A DNA stretch of 64,000 nucleotides, taken from GCA-002733465 sp965230525. Lineage in GTDB: Bacteria; Pseudomonadota; Gammaproteobacteria; Enterobacterales; Kangiellaceae. Below are positions 32,929 through 41,425 of this stretch, one piece after another (the first letter of the stretch is position 1; the number at the start of each line of letters is the position of its first letter). Below the pieces are notes generated by a model, which was not told where the DNA came from, searched no databases, and worked only from the letters and a program-made list of their open reading frames with translations. A program made the translations under genes and the position numbers. Location: positions 2,294,001 to 2,358,000 of the forward strand of contig OZ246008.1 of assembly GCA_965230525.1 (NCBI GenBank). The letters run 5' to 3'.

Positions 32929-33534
32929 ATGCTGAATCTGTGTATTGCTTGGGTTGGTGTTTTTCCTTTGGTTCATCGTTATCTGTTTTTATTTCTATCG
33001 CTAGCTTTTCTGTTAAACGGTTGCACTCACTCAAAATTGAATTGCAATGATAACTGGAAAATTACCGGTTTTTACACGCCTATAGAATCTGATTTTACCA
33101 ACGCCAATACAACGACCGTTAAGTTAAAATCAGGTACGCATTATTCTTTCGACGCCAACTTTCTAAAAGCGGTCAAAATGGAAGGGTGGGGGCGTACTCG
33201 TTATGGTTGGTATCTTGGTCATTATTCCAACCAATGGCACCGTAGCGCCAACCCTCTTAACTCTAAGGGTAAGCCTTTAATGATTGGTGTGGTAGCCGTC
33301 GATAATCGAGTCGTTTCCAAAGGCGCTCATCTGATTATTCCTGGGTTAAAATCTAGTTTTGGTTTTGACCAATTTGTTGCCGATGATGTTGGTAGTGGTA
33401 TTAAATATAGGCATATTGATGTTTATACGGGAGAGGGTAAAGTAGCCAAACAGCTGACGTATCAAATTACAGGTAGCCAACAAGTTTGTTTAGTGAAAGT
33501 CGGTCACGCTGCGCCGGTGGTTGAACTAGGTTGA
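32929..33534 (+). CDS. 3D-domain lipoprotein (MltA-like barrel)
   Basis: A 201-residue protein with an N-terminal hydrophobic stretch and lipobox LLNGC near residue 32. The second half carries the 3D domain, named after three conserved Asp residues: FVADDVGSGIKYRHIDVYTGEG, as in the catalytic double-psi barrel of MltA lytic transglycosylases. A role in cleaving peptidoglycan glycan strands is therefore possible, but the protein lacks the rest of MltA. A shortened and frameshifted copy of its C-terminal part lies at 39275-39501. Confidence 0.75.
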   Translation: MLNLCIAWVGVFPLVHRYLFLFLSLAFLLNGCTHSKLNCNDNWKITGFYTPIESDFTNANTTTVKLKSGTHYSFDANFLKAVKMEGWGRTRYGWYLGHYSNQWHRSANPLNSKGKPLMIGVVAVDNRVVSKGAHLIIPGLKSSFGFDQFVADDVGSGIKYRHIDVYTGEGKVAKQLTYQITGSQQVCLVKVGHAAPVVELG

Positions 33535-33740
33535 AATTTTAGTTTCACAATGGCGCAAGGCATCCATGGGACTAGTCTCTTGAGTAACCTCTATAACATG
33601 TTGATATCTATGTGTTATCTCATTTCAAATATTTGCGAAAGATAGTAGCCGTAGCGCGGACTCACACCGGCAAACCGTGATTGCTTTGGAGTTAGTTTTC
33701 CTAATCTCTTGTGTTCAATGAGTTTTCTCGCTAAATTGAC

Positions 33741-33807
33741 GCCTTAACTTATTCGCAGTTGCGAAATAAAGTACTGCGCATACCACGCAGGAATAAACTG
33801 TTAGGCA
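33741..33807 (+). repeat. attC site H
   Basis: R'' GCCTTAAC and R' GTTAGGCA. Inner arms TTATTCGCAG and CGCAGGAATAA pair, with a central TGCG stem. It starts a second integrase-less cassette cluster 8.5 kb from the first. Confidence 0.7.
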
Positions 33808-33810
33808 TAC

Positions 33811-34224
33811 ATGGGGGATTCTGTGCAGAGAGAAAATATCGCAGCGATTGGTAGTGGGATTCTTTTGGGGCTGGCGATAGTCATGTTGCCCAATCAGTAT
33901 CTATTTTCAAAGACAGTTCCAAATTCATTTTGGACAGAGTATTTTCCTCTACCTTTTGGGGCGGGTTGGTTCATTACATTCGTTGCTTTGTTTCCTATTG
34001 TTTGGCTTAATAAGTCTGTAGTTGGTGCAATTAAAATTTCCGTATTAGGGGTGCTTCTGTCAATTTGTATGGCCGTTCCATTTGCGCTGCTCATTATTGG
34101 CGGTACGCTATCGCCTAATAATTTATTAAATCAGTATTTATGGGTTGGCATTATTTGTTTTCCGCCTTTAATCCTACAACTTGTTTTGCGGTGGTTATAT
34201 TGTCTATGTGCAAAAAATGGCTAA
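33811..34224 (+). CDS. Cassette gene 7, hypothetical membrane protein
   Basis: A 137-residue integral membrane protein with four hydrophobic segments (about residues 11-28, 45-62, 70-95 and 105-130). The ATG lies 4 bases after attC H and the TAA stop is part of the R'' box of attC I, the usual fit of a cassette gene. There is no ribosome site. Function unknown. Confidence 0.7.
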   Translation: MGDSVQRENIAAIGSGILLGLAIVMLPNQYLFSKTVPNSFWTEYFPLPFGAGWFITFVALFPIVWLNKSVVGAIKISVLGVLLSICMAVPFALLIIGGTLSPNNLLNQYLWVGIICFPPLILQLVLRWLYCLCAKNG

Positions 34225-34345
34225 CAAGTTGCTCAAGTACACTTCTGACGCAAAAAAGCGCGGCCTCCGCGGGACAGCCTACACTGCGTTTCGGCTGCCC
34301 CTTAGTAAAGCGTTTTGCCTTCAAAACTCAGCAACTTTGGTCAAG
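34218..34345 (+). repeat. attC site I (degenerate right end)
   Basis: R'' TGGCTAAC, inner arm AAGTTGCT and its exact complement AGCAACTT at 34330-34337, and the middle part GCGGCCTCCGCGGG typical of attC bodies. The right box reads TTGGTC instead of GTTAGCC, so the site may no longer recombine. Confidence 0.6.
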
Positions 34346-34398
34346 ATCCGTAATTAAATAGTTCCTAGTATTGAGTTGCTTAGGAGAGAAAGAGTTAT

Positions 34399-35274
34399 AT
34401 GACCAAATACCGTGATCAGTTTATAGATGTAGTCAATTATATTGAAGCTAACCTTGATGGGGAGATTGATGTTGAAAGGCTTTGCCAGCTAGCATATTTA
34501 TCGAAGTACCATTTTCATAGGCAATTTTCGTCTTACTTCGGTATGCCCGTAATATCGCTTGTGAGATTACTTCGACTTAAAAAGGCAGCCTTCCAATTAG
34601 CCTATAGGGTAGATGATAAGATTGTTGATATTGCATTGACGAACGGTTACGAAAGTCATGAAGCTTTTTCTCGGGCTTTTAAAAAACATTTTGAAAAAAG
34701 TCCGTTCGAATTTAGGAAAATCCCTGATTGGACTCCTTGGCGATCAAAATATGAACCAGTGATTAAGCTAAGGACTAAGATTATGAATGAAAACTCTGAT
34801 TTTAAAGTGGAACTGATTGATTTCCCTGAAACATCAATTGCAGTTATGGAGCACCGAGGTTCGCCAAACCTATTAGGAAATACAATACAAAAATTCATTG
34901 AGTGGAGAAAAATCAACCATCTTCCGCCAACTAAAAGCAAGACCTTTAATTTGGTATACGATGATCCTGCTGTAACAGCCCCAGAAAATTTTAGGTTTGA
35001 TCTTTGTTGTTCTGTTGACTTCGAAGTCGAGCCAAATGACTATGGAGTCGTGAGCAAAATAATCCCTGCAGGGAAATGTGCAGTAGTTAGGCATATTGGC
35101 AGCGATGACTCTATTGGTGCGGTGGTAAACTTTCTGTACTCCAAATGGCTTCTCGATTCTGATTTGGAGGTTCGGGACTTTCCTATTTTTTTTGAAAGGG
35201 TTAGTTTTTTCCCAGAAGTATCAGAAAATGAAATGATAACCGATATATATTTGCCAGTTGATTTAGGCACATAA
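34399..35274 (+). CDS. AraC-family regulator with GyrI-like effector domain (cassette gene 8)
   Basis: A 291-residue transcription factor. Residues 1-110 form the AraC double helix-turn-helix (LCQLAYLSKYHFHRQFSS, then IVDIALTNGYESHEAFSRAFKKHF); residues 130-290 are a GyrI/SOUL-like small-molecule-binding domain (VELIDFPETSIAVMEHRGS and FFERVSFFPEV-ENEM-TDIYLPV). This SoxS/Rob-type layout usually senses drugs or other amphipathic compounds. AGGAGAG precedes the ATG, so unlike most cassette genes it has its own good ribosome site. Its stop lies in attC J. A regulator carried as a cassette could influence host genes; targets are unknown. Confidence 0.9.
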   Translation: MTKYRDQFIDVVNYIEANLDGEIDVERLCQLAYLSKYHFHRQFSSYFGMPVISLVRLLRLKKAAFQLAYRVDDKIVDIALTNGYESHEAFSRAFKKHFEKSPFEFRKIPDWTPWRSKYEPVIKLRTKIMNENSDFKVELIDFPETSIAVMEHRGSPNLLGNTIQKFIEWRKINHLPPTKSKTFNLVYDDPAVTAPENFRFDLCCSVDFEVEPNDYGVVSKIIPAGKCAVVRHIGSDDSIGAVVNFLYSKWLLDSDLEVRDFPIFFERVSFFPEVSENEMITDIYLPVDLGT

Positions 35275-35337
35275 CTAACCAATTAAACCGACCTCAATAC
35301 GCTGCCTCCTTTCGGCGGCTTATTGGGGCGTTAAATC
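35271..35337 (+). repeat. attC site J
   Basis: R'' AACTAACC side at the left, R' GTTAAATC preceded by GGC at the right. Inner arms ACCTCAATA and TATTGGGGC pair. Body about 66 bases. Confidence 0.7.
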
Positions 35338-35343
35338 TAAATA

Positions 35344-35802
35344 ATGAAAATAGTATATATTAATATTCTGAAATCCATTTTAATCTGTAACGTATTTTGT
35401 TGCTTTATCGCAGCAGTTTGGCTGTGGGGTGGAAGAAATGACTTTTTCGAAAGATATCTCATTGCTTTGCTTTATTCATATATTATGTTCGGAATTACGG
35501 GTTCAATTCTGTGGTGTTCCTTTTACCTTTTTGTTTCTAAGTTCATAGGAAAGAAGGAAGTTTGCCATATAGTGGCATGCGGGTTAGCTTCTGTTCTATC
35601 AGGCCCAATTTTCTATCTACTTATAGGTGAGGTTAATGGCGCAAAAAATAGTTTAGATTATTTGATATTCATAATTCCAACTGCCGCGGTATGTTTAGCT
35701 TTTTATATATTTAGGTACTTAAAACGTGAAAAATTTAACACACGTCTGCAGTCTAAGCTCCGGCCACCGGCAGTTGAATCGGGCGGTAATAGTAAAAAAT
35801 GA
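35344..35802 (+). CDS. Cassette gene 9, hypothetical membrane protein
   Basis: A 152-residue protein with four TM segments and a basic C-terminal tail, no known family. The ATG is 7 bases after attC J. AT-rich compared with the core genes of the window. Its stop overlaps the start of a 39-codon frame by four bases (ATGA). Confidence 0.65.
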   Translation: MKIVYINILKSILICNVFCCFIAAVWLWGGRNDFFERYLIALLYSYIMFGITGSILWCSFYLFVSKFIGKKEVCHIVACGLASVLSGPIFYLLIGEVNGAKNSLDYLIFIIPTAAVCLAFYIFRYLKREKFNTRLQSKLRPPAVESGGNSKK

Positions 35803-35918
35803 AAAAAATCCGAGACATCGAATTTCTTAAGAAAAAGCGACAATTAAATGTCCAAGAACAAAATGCCCTGACTAAGGATAGAATTATGCAGTGTGCAGTA
35901 AACTTTCGTGAGAAGTGA
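35799..35918 (+). CDS. Possible 39-residue basic peptide
   Basis: A short frame beginning with MKKIRDIEFLKKKRQLN and ending in NFREK, overlapping the previous gene by ATGA. The overlap favours coupled translation, but the length and composition do not exclude chance or the remnant of a longer gene. Confidence 0.3.
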   Translation: MKKIRDIEFLKKKRQLNVQEQNALTKDRIMQCAVNFREK

Positions 35919-35960
35919 AATCTACCGGATATGCTGATAAAATTTTTCTAAGACAACGGA

Positions 35961-36233
35961 GTGAATACTAATTTGTCAATATTAACTTGGCACGACACAA
36001 TGCCATTCGGTGGCGTGACCGAAGCATATCGTGGTGAATGGTTGACTCAAGATCAACAGTTTTATTCTTACGAGATTACTCTGGAGCCAAATGATGAACA
36101 TATTGACGAAGTCATGGAATGGGAAAATGTTACCGACGAAGTTGATCAGAACCCACACTCTAGTGGAATTGGTAAGACTTTTGGCTGGCTGTGTATTGAG
36201 GTACTCAATGAACTCAACAGTTACAACTTTTAA
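35961..36233 (+). CDS. Hypothetical protein, probably frameshifted at its 3' end
   Basis: The frame gives 90 residues (GTG start next to ACGGAG) with motifs TWHDTMPFGG and GIGKTFGWLCIEVLNELN. Just after that the reading frame stops, but the -1 frame continues with protein-like sequence (QQLQLLTEIQSLIDSGDIEA ...) to a stop at 36382. That part has no start codon of its own. So the intact gene was probably about 140 codons and one base has been lost near 36215. No family recognised. Confidence 0.5.
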   Translation: MNTNLSILTWHDTMPFGGVTEAYRGEWLTQDQQFYSYEITLEPNDEHIDEVMEWENVTDEVDQNPHSSGIGKTFGWLCIEVLNELNSYNF

Positions 36234-36396
36234 CTGAAATTCAGTCACTAATTGACAGCGGAGATATCGAGGCAGCAAACGATAGGTTATCCAAAGCTAC
36301 AGAAACAATCATCTACACCCCTGCGGACAATTGTGCGCTACAAAAATGCAACGAAGCTCTTCGAAGGCATAAAGGTCAGTAAAGCTATAGCCAATA

Positions 36397-36418
36397 ATGG
36401 TTAGTGAAAACTAACCAT
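36397..36418. terminator. 9-bp hairpin with GAAA tetraloop
   Basis: ATGGTTAGT-GAAA-ACTAACCAT, perfect stem with a GNRA loop, 15 bases after the stop of the frameshifted gene. No T tract follows. Its GTTAG/CTAAC arms resemble attC core boxes but spacing is far too short. Confidence 0.45.
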
Positions 36419-36612
36419 CGACTGCTACTCGCACGCGCCAGCAGAGCAATGTTTTACGCATATCCCTAGCTAAATACCACAATCAGAAGAAAATCAACTA
36501 AAAGTCACAAGAACGTCAGCTATTTTGAAGCCGTTTTGGTTTAACTAACAGCTCGCTTAATCACGCTTAAGCGAAATTAAATCAATCGAGAATATGCAAA
36601 AATAAGGAAAAA

Positions 36613-37518
36613 ATGCTTATGAAGTCCATATACCTTTCAATAAATCTGTTCGTTTCCCTGTTGTTAATAAGTTGCGTAAGTCATGCTAAAAATGATCTTC
36701 CAGTGCTCGATAGCCCCTACACAATTGCCTATACCTCAAAAGGGGTGGTAAAAATTTCTTCAGTTAATAAAGAAGGTAAATCAACTACTAAAACCATCAA
36801 TACGGTTGGTGATTACTTAGCTTTGTCTCCTGACGGAAAAACATTTGCCTATCGAGTGTATTATGATGGCGGAAAGACTTGGTCTATTCATACCATGAAT
36901 TATGATGGAACGAATAGTAAACGATTAACTCATGCAAAAAATAAATGGGATAGTGCGCCTGCATGGACCCCTGATGGGGAAAAAATTGCTTTTGCAAGAG
37001 AGTATAAAGATCCGCAAGGCATTTGGCAGGCAGAAATTTGGATTATGAACCCAGATGGTAGTGAAAGAACCCAAATAAAATCACTAAGAGGTAGTAACCC
37101 TTATTTTACTCCCGATGAGAGAATGGTACTTACGTCAGAATTCAAAAATAAAAAAGGTGAAATAAGCATTGCCAATATTGACGGTAGCAACATTATCCAT
37201 TTAACAGATAATGACGCAGAAGAATGGCATCCAGAGGTGTCTCCGGATGGTAAGCAAATTGTCTTTATGTCGAAAAGAGATGGAAGTTATCAAATTTACC
37301 TGATGAATATTGATGGTTCCAATCAAAAACGATTAACATTTAATCATGTTGATCATTGGCACCCGTCTTGGTCTACTGACGGTTCAAAGATTATTTTTTC
37401 ATCGTACAAAGGTAAAAAGTCAGATATTTACATAATGAATAAAGATGGTTCCTCTGTAAAAAAGATCCTCTCCTATGGTCGAAAAGCGATATTTCTGCCT
37501 AAGCCGCTCGCAAGGTGA
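36613..37518 (+). CDS. TolB-like PD40 beta-propeller protein, secreted
   Basis: A 301-residue protein with a signal peptide (lipobox-like LLISC near residue 21, then SHA-KND) and about six PD40/TolB repeats, for example LALSPDGKTFAYR, PAWTPDGEKIAFA, PEVSPDGKQIVFMSKRDG and PSWSTDGSKIIFSS, each followed by an IYxMNxDGSNxKRLT strand. It lacks the TolB N-terminal domain, so it is not the Tol-Pal TolB itself. The propeller probably binds a protein or sugar partner in the periplasm. AAGGA lies 5 bases before the chosen ATG. Confidence 0.8.
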   Translation: MLMKSIYLSINLFVSLLLISCVSHAKNDLPVLDSPYTIAYTSKGVVKISSVNKEGKSTTKTINTVGDYLALSPDGKTFAYRVYYDGGKTWSIHTMNYDGTNSKRLTHAKNKWDSAPAWTPDGEKIAFAREYKDPQGIWQAEIWIMNPDGSERTQIKSLRGSNPYFTPDERMVLTSEFKNKKGEISIANIDGSNIIHLTDNDAEEWHPEVSPDGKQIVFMSKRDGSYQIYLMNIDGSNQKRLTFNHVDHWHPSWSTDGSKIIFSSYKGKKSDIYIMNKDGSSVKKILSYGRKAIFLPKPLAR

Positions 37519-37699
37519 GACTTTTAAAAATTACAGCAAGAGCGACGCCAGCACTCAGCGCTGGAGAGATCAAGCGGCATGAAAGCGAGCAAACAATTTA
37601 TCGCAGAAACCTGAAAATCGAATCAGATTTCGTCACTTGAACTTGTGAGTGATTGGCGATAAGGTGGGTAGCGAATTAGAATCATGTCAGGAAATAGCT

Positions 37700-38314
37700 A
37701 TGAACACCGCTAGATGGGCCTGGATATTAGGGTCTTTGTTTGTAAATGTAACTATTATTATTTATATATTCCTTTCAGCGGAAGCGCCGACTGAAATGAC
37801 TGATAGACATAATTATATAAACGAACACTGGCATATCTATAGTCTGCATTGGAAGTTTGAGTTTATATTCATGACACTCATAGCAATAGGCGCCTTCTAC
37901 TTTGCTGTGCGCTTGACTTCTATATCTTGGTCGGTTGTTTCAATTGGGCAGCTAATTTTGCTACCACTCTATCCAATGATGCTTGGGGGCTATAATTCAA
38001 CTGCTTTTGAAATCTCCGAAGCCATTAACCAAATAGCGTGGGTGATATTTTTATTTGGAAATATTGTTTTCCTTTTAGGACTTTTCTTTGTTTATCGAGC
38101 TGCATTAGAAATACCGCGTGTTCTCAGTATCGTGGCAATGTCTTTCACTGGAATTGCTGCACTTGTATTTTTTGCAGCTTACATAGGGATAATCAGTCAA
38201 AGCAGTGCATTAATGGCAGGCCCAATAATTAATATAATTTACCTGATAAATGCCTATTATGGGTTCAAGATCGAACTTGGTAATCCTCCTAATACGCAGA
38301 TAGAACAAGTTTAG
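37700..38314 (+). CDS. DUF4386-like membrane protein
   Basis: A 204-residue protein with six hydrophobic segments and short loops, in the style of DUF4386 proteins, but I cannot confirm the family. AGGA lies 7 bases before the ATG at 37700; a GTG at 37649 would add 17 polar residues and lies in the motif GGCGATAAGGTGGG that recurs elsewhere. Function unknown. Confidence 0.6.
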   Translation: MNTARWAWILGSLFVNVTIIIYIFLSAEAPTEMTDRHNYINEHWHIYSLHWKFEFIFMTLIAIGAFYFAVRLTSISWSVVSIGQLILLPLYPMMLGGYNSTAFEISEAINQIAWVIFLFGNIVFLLGLFFVYRAALEIPRVLSIVAMSFTGIAALVFFAAYIGIISQSSALMAGPIINIIYLINAYYGFKIELGNPPNTQIEQV

Positions 38315-38377
38315 CCTAAGGACGCTTTAATCTGCGTTTTTGCTAAACCCCTTAACCCTTTAACCACATGGAACCTG

Positions 38378-38794
38378 ATGCCAGTAAAATACGCCGATAT
38401 AGAGTTTGCGTTTGATTTTGTCTGTTCTGGTCAAATGTATACTCATCAAGCTTTCTTGAACAAAGAAACTGGCAAGGTATATTGGTATTCAGAGTATGGG
38501 GATTATGAAGAGGAGTTACCCGATGATCTGGATGATGATAAATACATCGAAATTCCCCATAAGAATGAACTCGATCTTGGCAAAACCCTAGTCTTTGATT
38601 TTGTTTATCAATATTTACCGAGTGAAATCCAAAAAGTTGAAAACTTTTTCAGAGGAAAGGGTGCTTATGGTAAATTTAAAAATTTGATTGAAAGAAAAGA
38701 TGTGCTGGAAAAATGGTACCAGTTCAGCGATCAAGCTCACGACGTCGCATTGAGAGCATGGTGCAAAGTCAACAAAATAGAAGTTGAAGATTAA
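38378..38794 (+). CDS. UPF0158 family protein
   Basis: A 138-residue acidic soluble protein. It follows UPF0158: an early KETGKVYWYSE strand, a run of acidic residues (EEELPDDLDDDKYIEIP) and the conserved GKGAYGKFKNLIE ... WYQF segment near residue 95-118. The function of this family is unknown. Confidence 0.75.
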   Translation: MPVKYADIEFAFDFVCSGQMYTHQAFLNKETGKVYWYSEYGDYEEELPDDLDDDKYIEIPHKNELDLGKTLVFDFVYQYLPSEIQKVENFFRGKGAYGKFKNLIERKDVLEKWYQFSDQAHDVALRAWCKVNKIEVED

Positions 38795-38835
38795 ATGGTC
38801 ACAAAACACTCATATCAATCTTAAGGAGGTAATTT

Positions 38836-39192
38836 ATGTCTTACGTGGATGGATATATCATGGCAGTACCGCGAAAAAACAAATCGGAGTACATTCAAAT
38901 TGCCAAGGAATCGGCCGTCGTATTCAAAGATCACGGAGCGGTGTCGGTTGTCGAAAATTGGGCCGATGATGTTCCGAATGGTAAGGTAACCTCCTTGCCT
39001 ATGGCAGTTAAATGCGAGGACGATGAAGACGTTGTTTTTTCATGGATTGTTTGGCCATCACGAGAAGCTCGCGACGCTGGAAATAAATCAGCAATGCAAG
39101 ACCCTCGTTTCAAAGACTGGGACCCAAGCAAAATGCCCTTTGATGGAAAACGTATGATTTTTGGTGGGTTTAATACTATTGTTGAGTTTTAG
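38836..39192 (+). CDS. DUF1428 (YbaA-like) protein
   Basis: A 118-residue protein that matches DUF1428: YVDGYIMAVPRKNKSEY, ENWADDVPNGKVTSLPMAV, VVFSWIVWPSREARDAGN and MPFDGKRMIFGGF. These are ferredoxin-like alpha/beta barrel proteins of unknown activity. An AAGGAGGT ribosome site stands 7 bases before the ATG, the strongest in this accessory region. Confidence 0.9.
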   Translation: MSYVDGYIMAVPRKNKSEYIQIAKESAVVFKDHGAVSVVENWADDVPNGKVTSLPMAVKCEDDEDVVFSWIVWPSREARDAGNKSAMQDPRFKDWDPSKMPFDGKRMIFGGFNTIVEF

Positions 39193-39210
39193 AGGTGAAA
39201 GGTTAAGGCT

Positions 39211-39254
39211 CAAAATACAAGCAAAATACAAGCAAAATTCAAGCAAAATACAAA
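39211..39254. repeat. Tandem 11-bp repeats (CAAGCAAAATA)
   Basis: Four imperfect copies just upstream of the 3D-domain pseudogene fragment. Confidence 0.8.
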
Positions 39255-39274
39255 TCAGTCTACTAAAGAGACTA

Positions 39275-39501
39275 TTTGTTGCCGATGATGTTGGTAGTGG
39301 CATTAAAATAGGCTTGTTGATGTTTGCACCGGCGAAGGGAAAGCTTGCAAAGCAATGACTTACGAAGTGACGGGGCAGCAAAATGCTTGTTTGTTAAATG
39401 CGGAAAATAGGGCCCCAGTTATGGATTTGAGTCAGTCAAGTGTATTCTCTTTTTTACCAGTAAAAAACTTCTTTCGGCATTGGAAGCGACTTGGAAAATA
39501 A
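39275..39501 (+). pseudogene. Frameshifted fragment of the 3D-domain lipoprotein
   Basis: The first 26 bases are identical to 33373-33398, in the coding part for FVADDVGSG of the intact gene. One base is then missing after the GIK codons; in the shifted frame the match continues (LVDVCTGEGKA-KAMTYEVTGQQNACL ... APVMDL) to about 39429 and the frame ends at 39501. The N-terminal two thirds, signal and start are absent. A partial duplication followed by decay, or a remnant of a lost paralogue. Confidence 0.85.
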
Positions 39502-39559
39502 TAGACAATTTAATTAACGACTCTCATTAGAATCGATAGCGTTTTACTTATAGATCTAA

Positions 39560-39628
39560 GAAAAGTAAAAAGTAAAAAGTAAAAAGCAAAAAGCAAAAAG
39601 CAAAAAGCAAAAAAGCAAAAAGTAAAAT
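39560..39628. repeat. Tandem 7-bp repeats (AGTAAAA / AGCAAAA)
   Basis: About nine copies; the unit changes from AGTAAAA to AGCAAAA midway and back at the end. Intergenic. Confidence 0.9.
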
Positions 39629-39744
39629 TGAAGCCGACTTAAAACAACAATAGGTGGGTATTTTACTCGCTAAAAACGCGTTTCTAAGCTCACTAAATAT
39701 TAGATGCTATGCATACCTAGTGTGCAGACTATAGAGGAATTCCA

Positions 39745-40146
39745 ATGACTAAGCATGTTGGTTCTTGCCTGTGTGGCATAGTAAAATTTGAAGTCCATGG
39801 GGATTTCCAAAGCTTCTACCTGTGTCATTGTAAGCATTGTCAAAAAGACACGGGGTCGGCTCATGCAGCCAATCTATTCTCGCAGTCAGCTAAATTAGTC
39901 TGGCAGTCAGGGGAAGATGCGGTGACGACCTATGCGTTGCCAGGCACTAGGCATAACAAAAGCTTTTGTAAGTCATGTGGTTCCGCATTACCAAGCAATC
40001 ATATTCCAGAGTTGCTCGTTGTTCCGGCGGGTTGCTTGGATACTAAAATATCGATGACAGCAACAGCGCACATTTTTTCATCTAGCAAAGCTGATTGGGA
40101 AGAAGGTTTGAGGGGCGTACCAGAATTTAAGCGGTTGCCAGAATAA
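39745..40146 (+). CDS. GFA-family zinc protein (CENP-V/GFA fold)
   Basis: A 133-residue protein with the metal motifs of the glutathione-dependent formaldehyde-activating family: GSCLCG and LCHCKHCQKDTGS near the start and FCKSCGS near residue 78. Most members bind zinc and have no proven enzymatic role despite the name. Stand-alone gene in the accessory region. Confidence 0.88.
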   Translation: MTKHVGSCLCGIVKFEVHGDFQSFYLCHCKHCQKDTGSAHAANLFSQSAKLVWQSGEDAVTTYALPGTRHNKSFCKSCGSALPSNHIPELLVVPAGCLDTKISMTATAHIFSSSKADWEEGLRGVPEFKRLPE

Positions 40147-40306
40147 GTAGCAAGAATTATTGAACACTCTAGCTTATTAACTCTCTCAAAAATTCCTTAT
40201 TGATTCAGCAAAGTGATTAGCGATATAGTGGGTGTCTCATTCGAGTCAAATGTTGTAGAAATGTTCCAACTATAACGAAACAGACAAAAGCGCGGGGTAG
40301 AGTAAG

Positions 40307-40591
40307 TTGAGAGTGTTTTTAATATTTATTTCTTTGCTTTTTATGATGCAAGCTGAAGCTAGCTGCAACATCGTTCCGGTTAAGGTTAAAGTCCACGACG
40401 ATAAAGAGGCAATGTATTTTTCCTTGGGCTATATTAACGCCTTATATCCCGAATCAAATTATAAGTTTATTGAGAAACACCATAGGAAATGTGGCTGGGG
40501 AATAGAGCTTAAAGAAGAAAATAAAAATGGAAAAAACATAATCATATATGTCAGTGCTTATGGAAAAGGATACATAGAATCAAATGAGTAA
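40307..40591 (+). CDS. Small secreted protein, unknown function
   Basis: A 94-residue product with a signal peptide ending near AEA-SCN and two cysteines in the mature part. Only TTG (40307) or GTG (40313) can start it, so the start is uncertain. No family recognised. Confidence 0.5.
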   Translation: MRVFLIFISLLFMMQAEASCNIVPVKVKVHDDKEAMYFSLGYINALYPESNYKFIEKHHRKCGWGIELKEENKNGKNIIIYVSAYGKGYIESNE

Positions 40592-40675
40592 GGCGTACTT
40601 CAATGTAAATCAGCATCCAGAGTTCGGCAATCGGACTCGTTTCACTTGCAGTTGTTTGCGATATTAAATTTAAAA

Positions 40676-40743
40676 ACTTATGATATCGAATAACTCATGA
40701 TATCAAATAACTCATGATATCAAATAACTCATGGTATCGAATA
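40676..40743. repeat. Tandem 17-bp repeats (TAACTCATGATATCAAA)
   Basis: Four copies, the outer ones slightly diverged, ending 16 bases before the next start codon. Each unit holds the palindrome TGATATCA. Confidence 0.9.
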
Positions 40744-40759
40744 CCTGTTGAAATCCAAT

Positions 40760-41257
40760 ATGAAAAATGAAATTGAAAGCTGGGATGGCAAATCCAAATC
40801 AGATATTCAATCGATTTATGATCAGTATTTTGAGAAAGAAGGCTTTGTCATCGAATTGATCGATATGCTTGCAATCCCAGAGCTCGAAAAGGGGGCTTCT
40901 TGGTTATTGAAGGCATTTATCGATAACGGAGGGAGTTTTTCTGAGGCTGAATCACTAAAGGTTCTTGGGCACTTGAAAGCACTAAGTGCGTGGGAGACTA
41001 AGTTGCACTTTTTACAGATTCTCCATGCCATCAAAATACTCAATCGGTTCAAGCAAGATATCGAAAATTTTCTTAGACCCTTAATAACCAGCGAGAACAA
41101 ATTCGTTAGGGCTTGGGCTTATAATGGGTTTTATCTGCTTGCGAAAGCCTACCCAGAGTATCAGAAAGAGGCCAGCCAGTTTTTTGAAATGGCTATGAGA
41201 GATGAAGCTGCATCGGTCAAAGCAAGGATCAGAAATATTATGAAATCTGGTTTCTAA
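40760..41257 (+). CDS. HEAT-like helical repeat protein
   Basis: A 165-residue all-helical protein; LRPLITSENKFVRAWAYNGFYLLAKAYPEY and the following DEAASVKARIRNIM have the HEAT/armadillo pattern. No enzymatic motif. Protein-protein interaction is the likely role. The ATG at 40760 lies right behind the tandem repeat, with no clear ribosome site. Confidence 0.65.
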   Translation: MKNEIESWDGKSKSDIQSIYDQYFEKEGFVIELIDMLAIPELEKGASWLLKAFIDNGGSFSEAESLKVLGHLKALSAWETKLHFLQILHAIKILNRFKQDIENFLRPLITSENKFVRAWAYNGFYLLAKAYPEYQKEASQFFEMAMRDEAASVKARIRNIMKSGF

Positions 41258-41425
41258 CAAGCAGAGTAATTTTATTTATTATGCTAGCGGACTCATTATG
41301 CTAGGCTACCCGCTTGATAAACTTAGTTTGGCGTTTTAGCTTTACACAAAGAGGATTTAGTTATCAACGAGAAAACGACTGTTAAATCTACTCACAGAAA
41401 TCTTTTAGTTTCCGTTAGTGCTATC

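Noticed and set aside
36397..36418. GTTAGT...ACTAAC hairpin as an attC site
   Set aside because: The arms resemble attC boxes, but only four bases separate them, while attC sites need at least about 55 bases between boxes.
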